Shown here: positions 5,849-5,873 of the stretch, piece by piece
Numbering within the stretch: the first letter of the stretch is position 1
Layout: each line of letters opens with the position of its first letter
Assembly: GCA_965602945.1 (NCBI GenBank)
Contig: CBFDBC010000212.1
Coordinates: 1-5,873, forward strand
Origin: JAUXEH01 sp965602945
GTDB lineage: Bacteria; Acidobacteriota; Aminicenantia; Aminicenantales; Aminicenantaceae
Direction of reading: 5' to 3'
Length of the DNA: 5,873 nt
Position numbers and translations under genes: made by a program
The notes under the pieces: model-generated
Told to the model about the DNA's origin: nothing
Database searches by the model: none
What the model saw: only the letters and a program-made list of their open reading frames with translations

Positions 5849-5873
5849 ATGAAGACGGTCGAACGATACATCT
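5849..5873 (+). CDS. Possible start of a divergent gene, LptF/LptG-like N-terminus, cut by window edge
   Basis: An ATG at 5849 opens eight codons reading MKTVERYI before the window ends. This resembles the opening of LptF/LptG lipopolysaccharide-export permeases, which often begin MK-x-(I/L/V)-(D/E)-RY-(I/L) just before the first membrane helix. A lipopolysaccharide exporter beside lipopolysaccharide-type glycosyltransferases would make sense. Against it, I see no clear ribosome binding site upstream (TTCAGAAACACCC) and eight residues are far too few to assign a family. Treat it as a lead only. Confidence 0.28.

Overview
The window is about 58-60% GC by eye and reads as bacterial, most likely an anaerobic Gram-negative of the Desulfobacterota (deltaproteobacterial) type. 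This lineage is inferred from three things: a fused flavin/Hdr-type iron-sulfur oxidoreductase, lipopolysaccharide-type glycosyltransferases, and an NSAR/OSBS-type enolase-superfamily protein. There is no rRNA or other taxonomic marker in view.

Layout: four substantial genes all lie on the minus strand and read right to left. A family-2 glycosyltransferase (4749-5522) overlaps by 20 bases a GT-B glycosyltransferase that most likely starts at a TTG codon (3641-4768). That gene is followed after 16 bases by an o-succinylbenzoate synthase / N-succinylamino acid racemase homologue (2515-3624). The three look like one translationally coupled operon. A 106-base AT-rich gap (2409-2514) then carries a good minus-strand sigma70-type promoter with a dyad over its -35. 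It drives a large FAD plus [4Fe-4S] plus CCG-domain oxidoreductase (1-2408) whose C-terminus is cut off by the left edge of the window.

The right end (5523-5848) holds no convincing gene. It contains a clean 56-bp tandem repeat (2.8 copies, 5631-5785), G-rich on the plus strand. The last 25 bases may be the first eight codons of a plus-strand gene whose start (MKTVERYI) resembles LptF/LptG permeases. That would suit a divergent cell-envelope gene, but it is a weak call.

The two glycosyltransferases fit assembly of a lipopolysaccharide core or similar surface glycan. The third gene is either menaquinone biosynthesis (MenC) or an amino-acid-derivative racemase, and the sequence alone does not decide which. 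The flavin/Fe-S enzyme is an electron-transfer dehydrogenase that lacks the usual histidine motifs of lactate/glycolate-type relatives, so its substrate is open. I do not see a clearly new multi-gene system. The points most worth pursuing are the atypical oxidoreductase, the glycosyltransferase lacking the EX7E motif, the NSAR/OSBS gene inside a glycan operon, and the 56-bp repeats.
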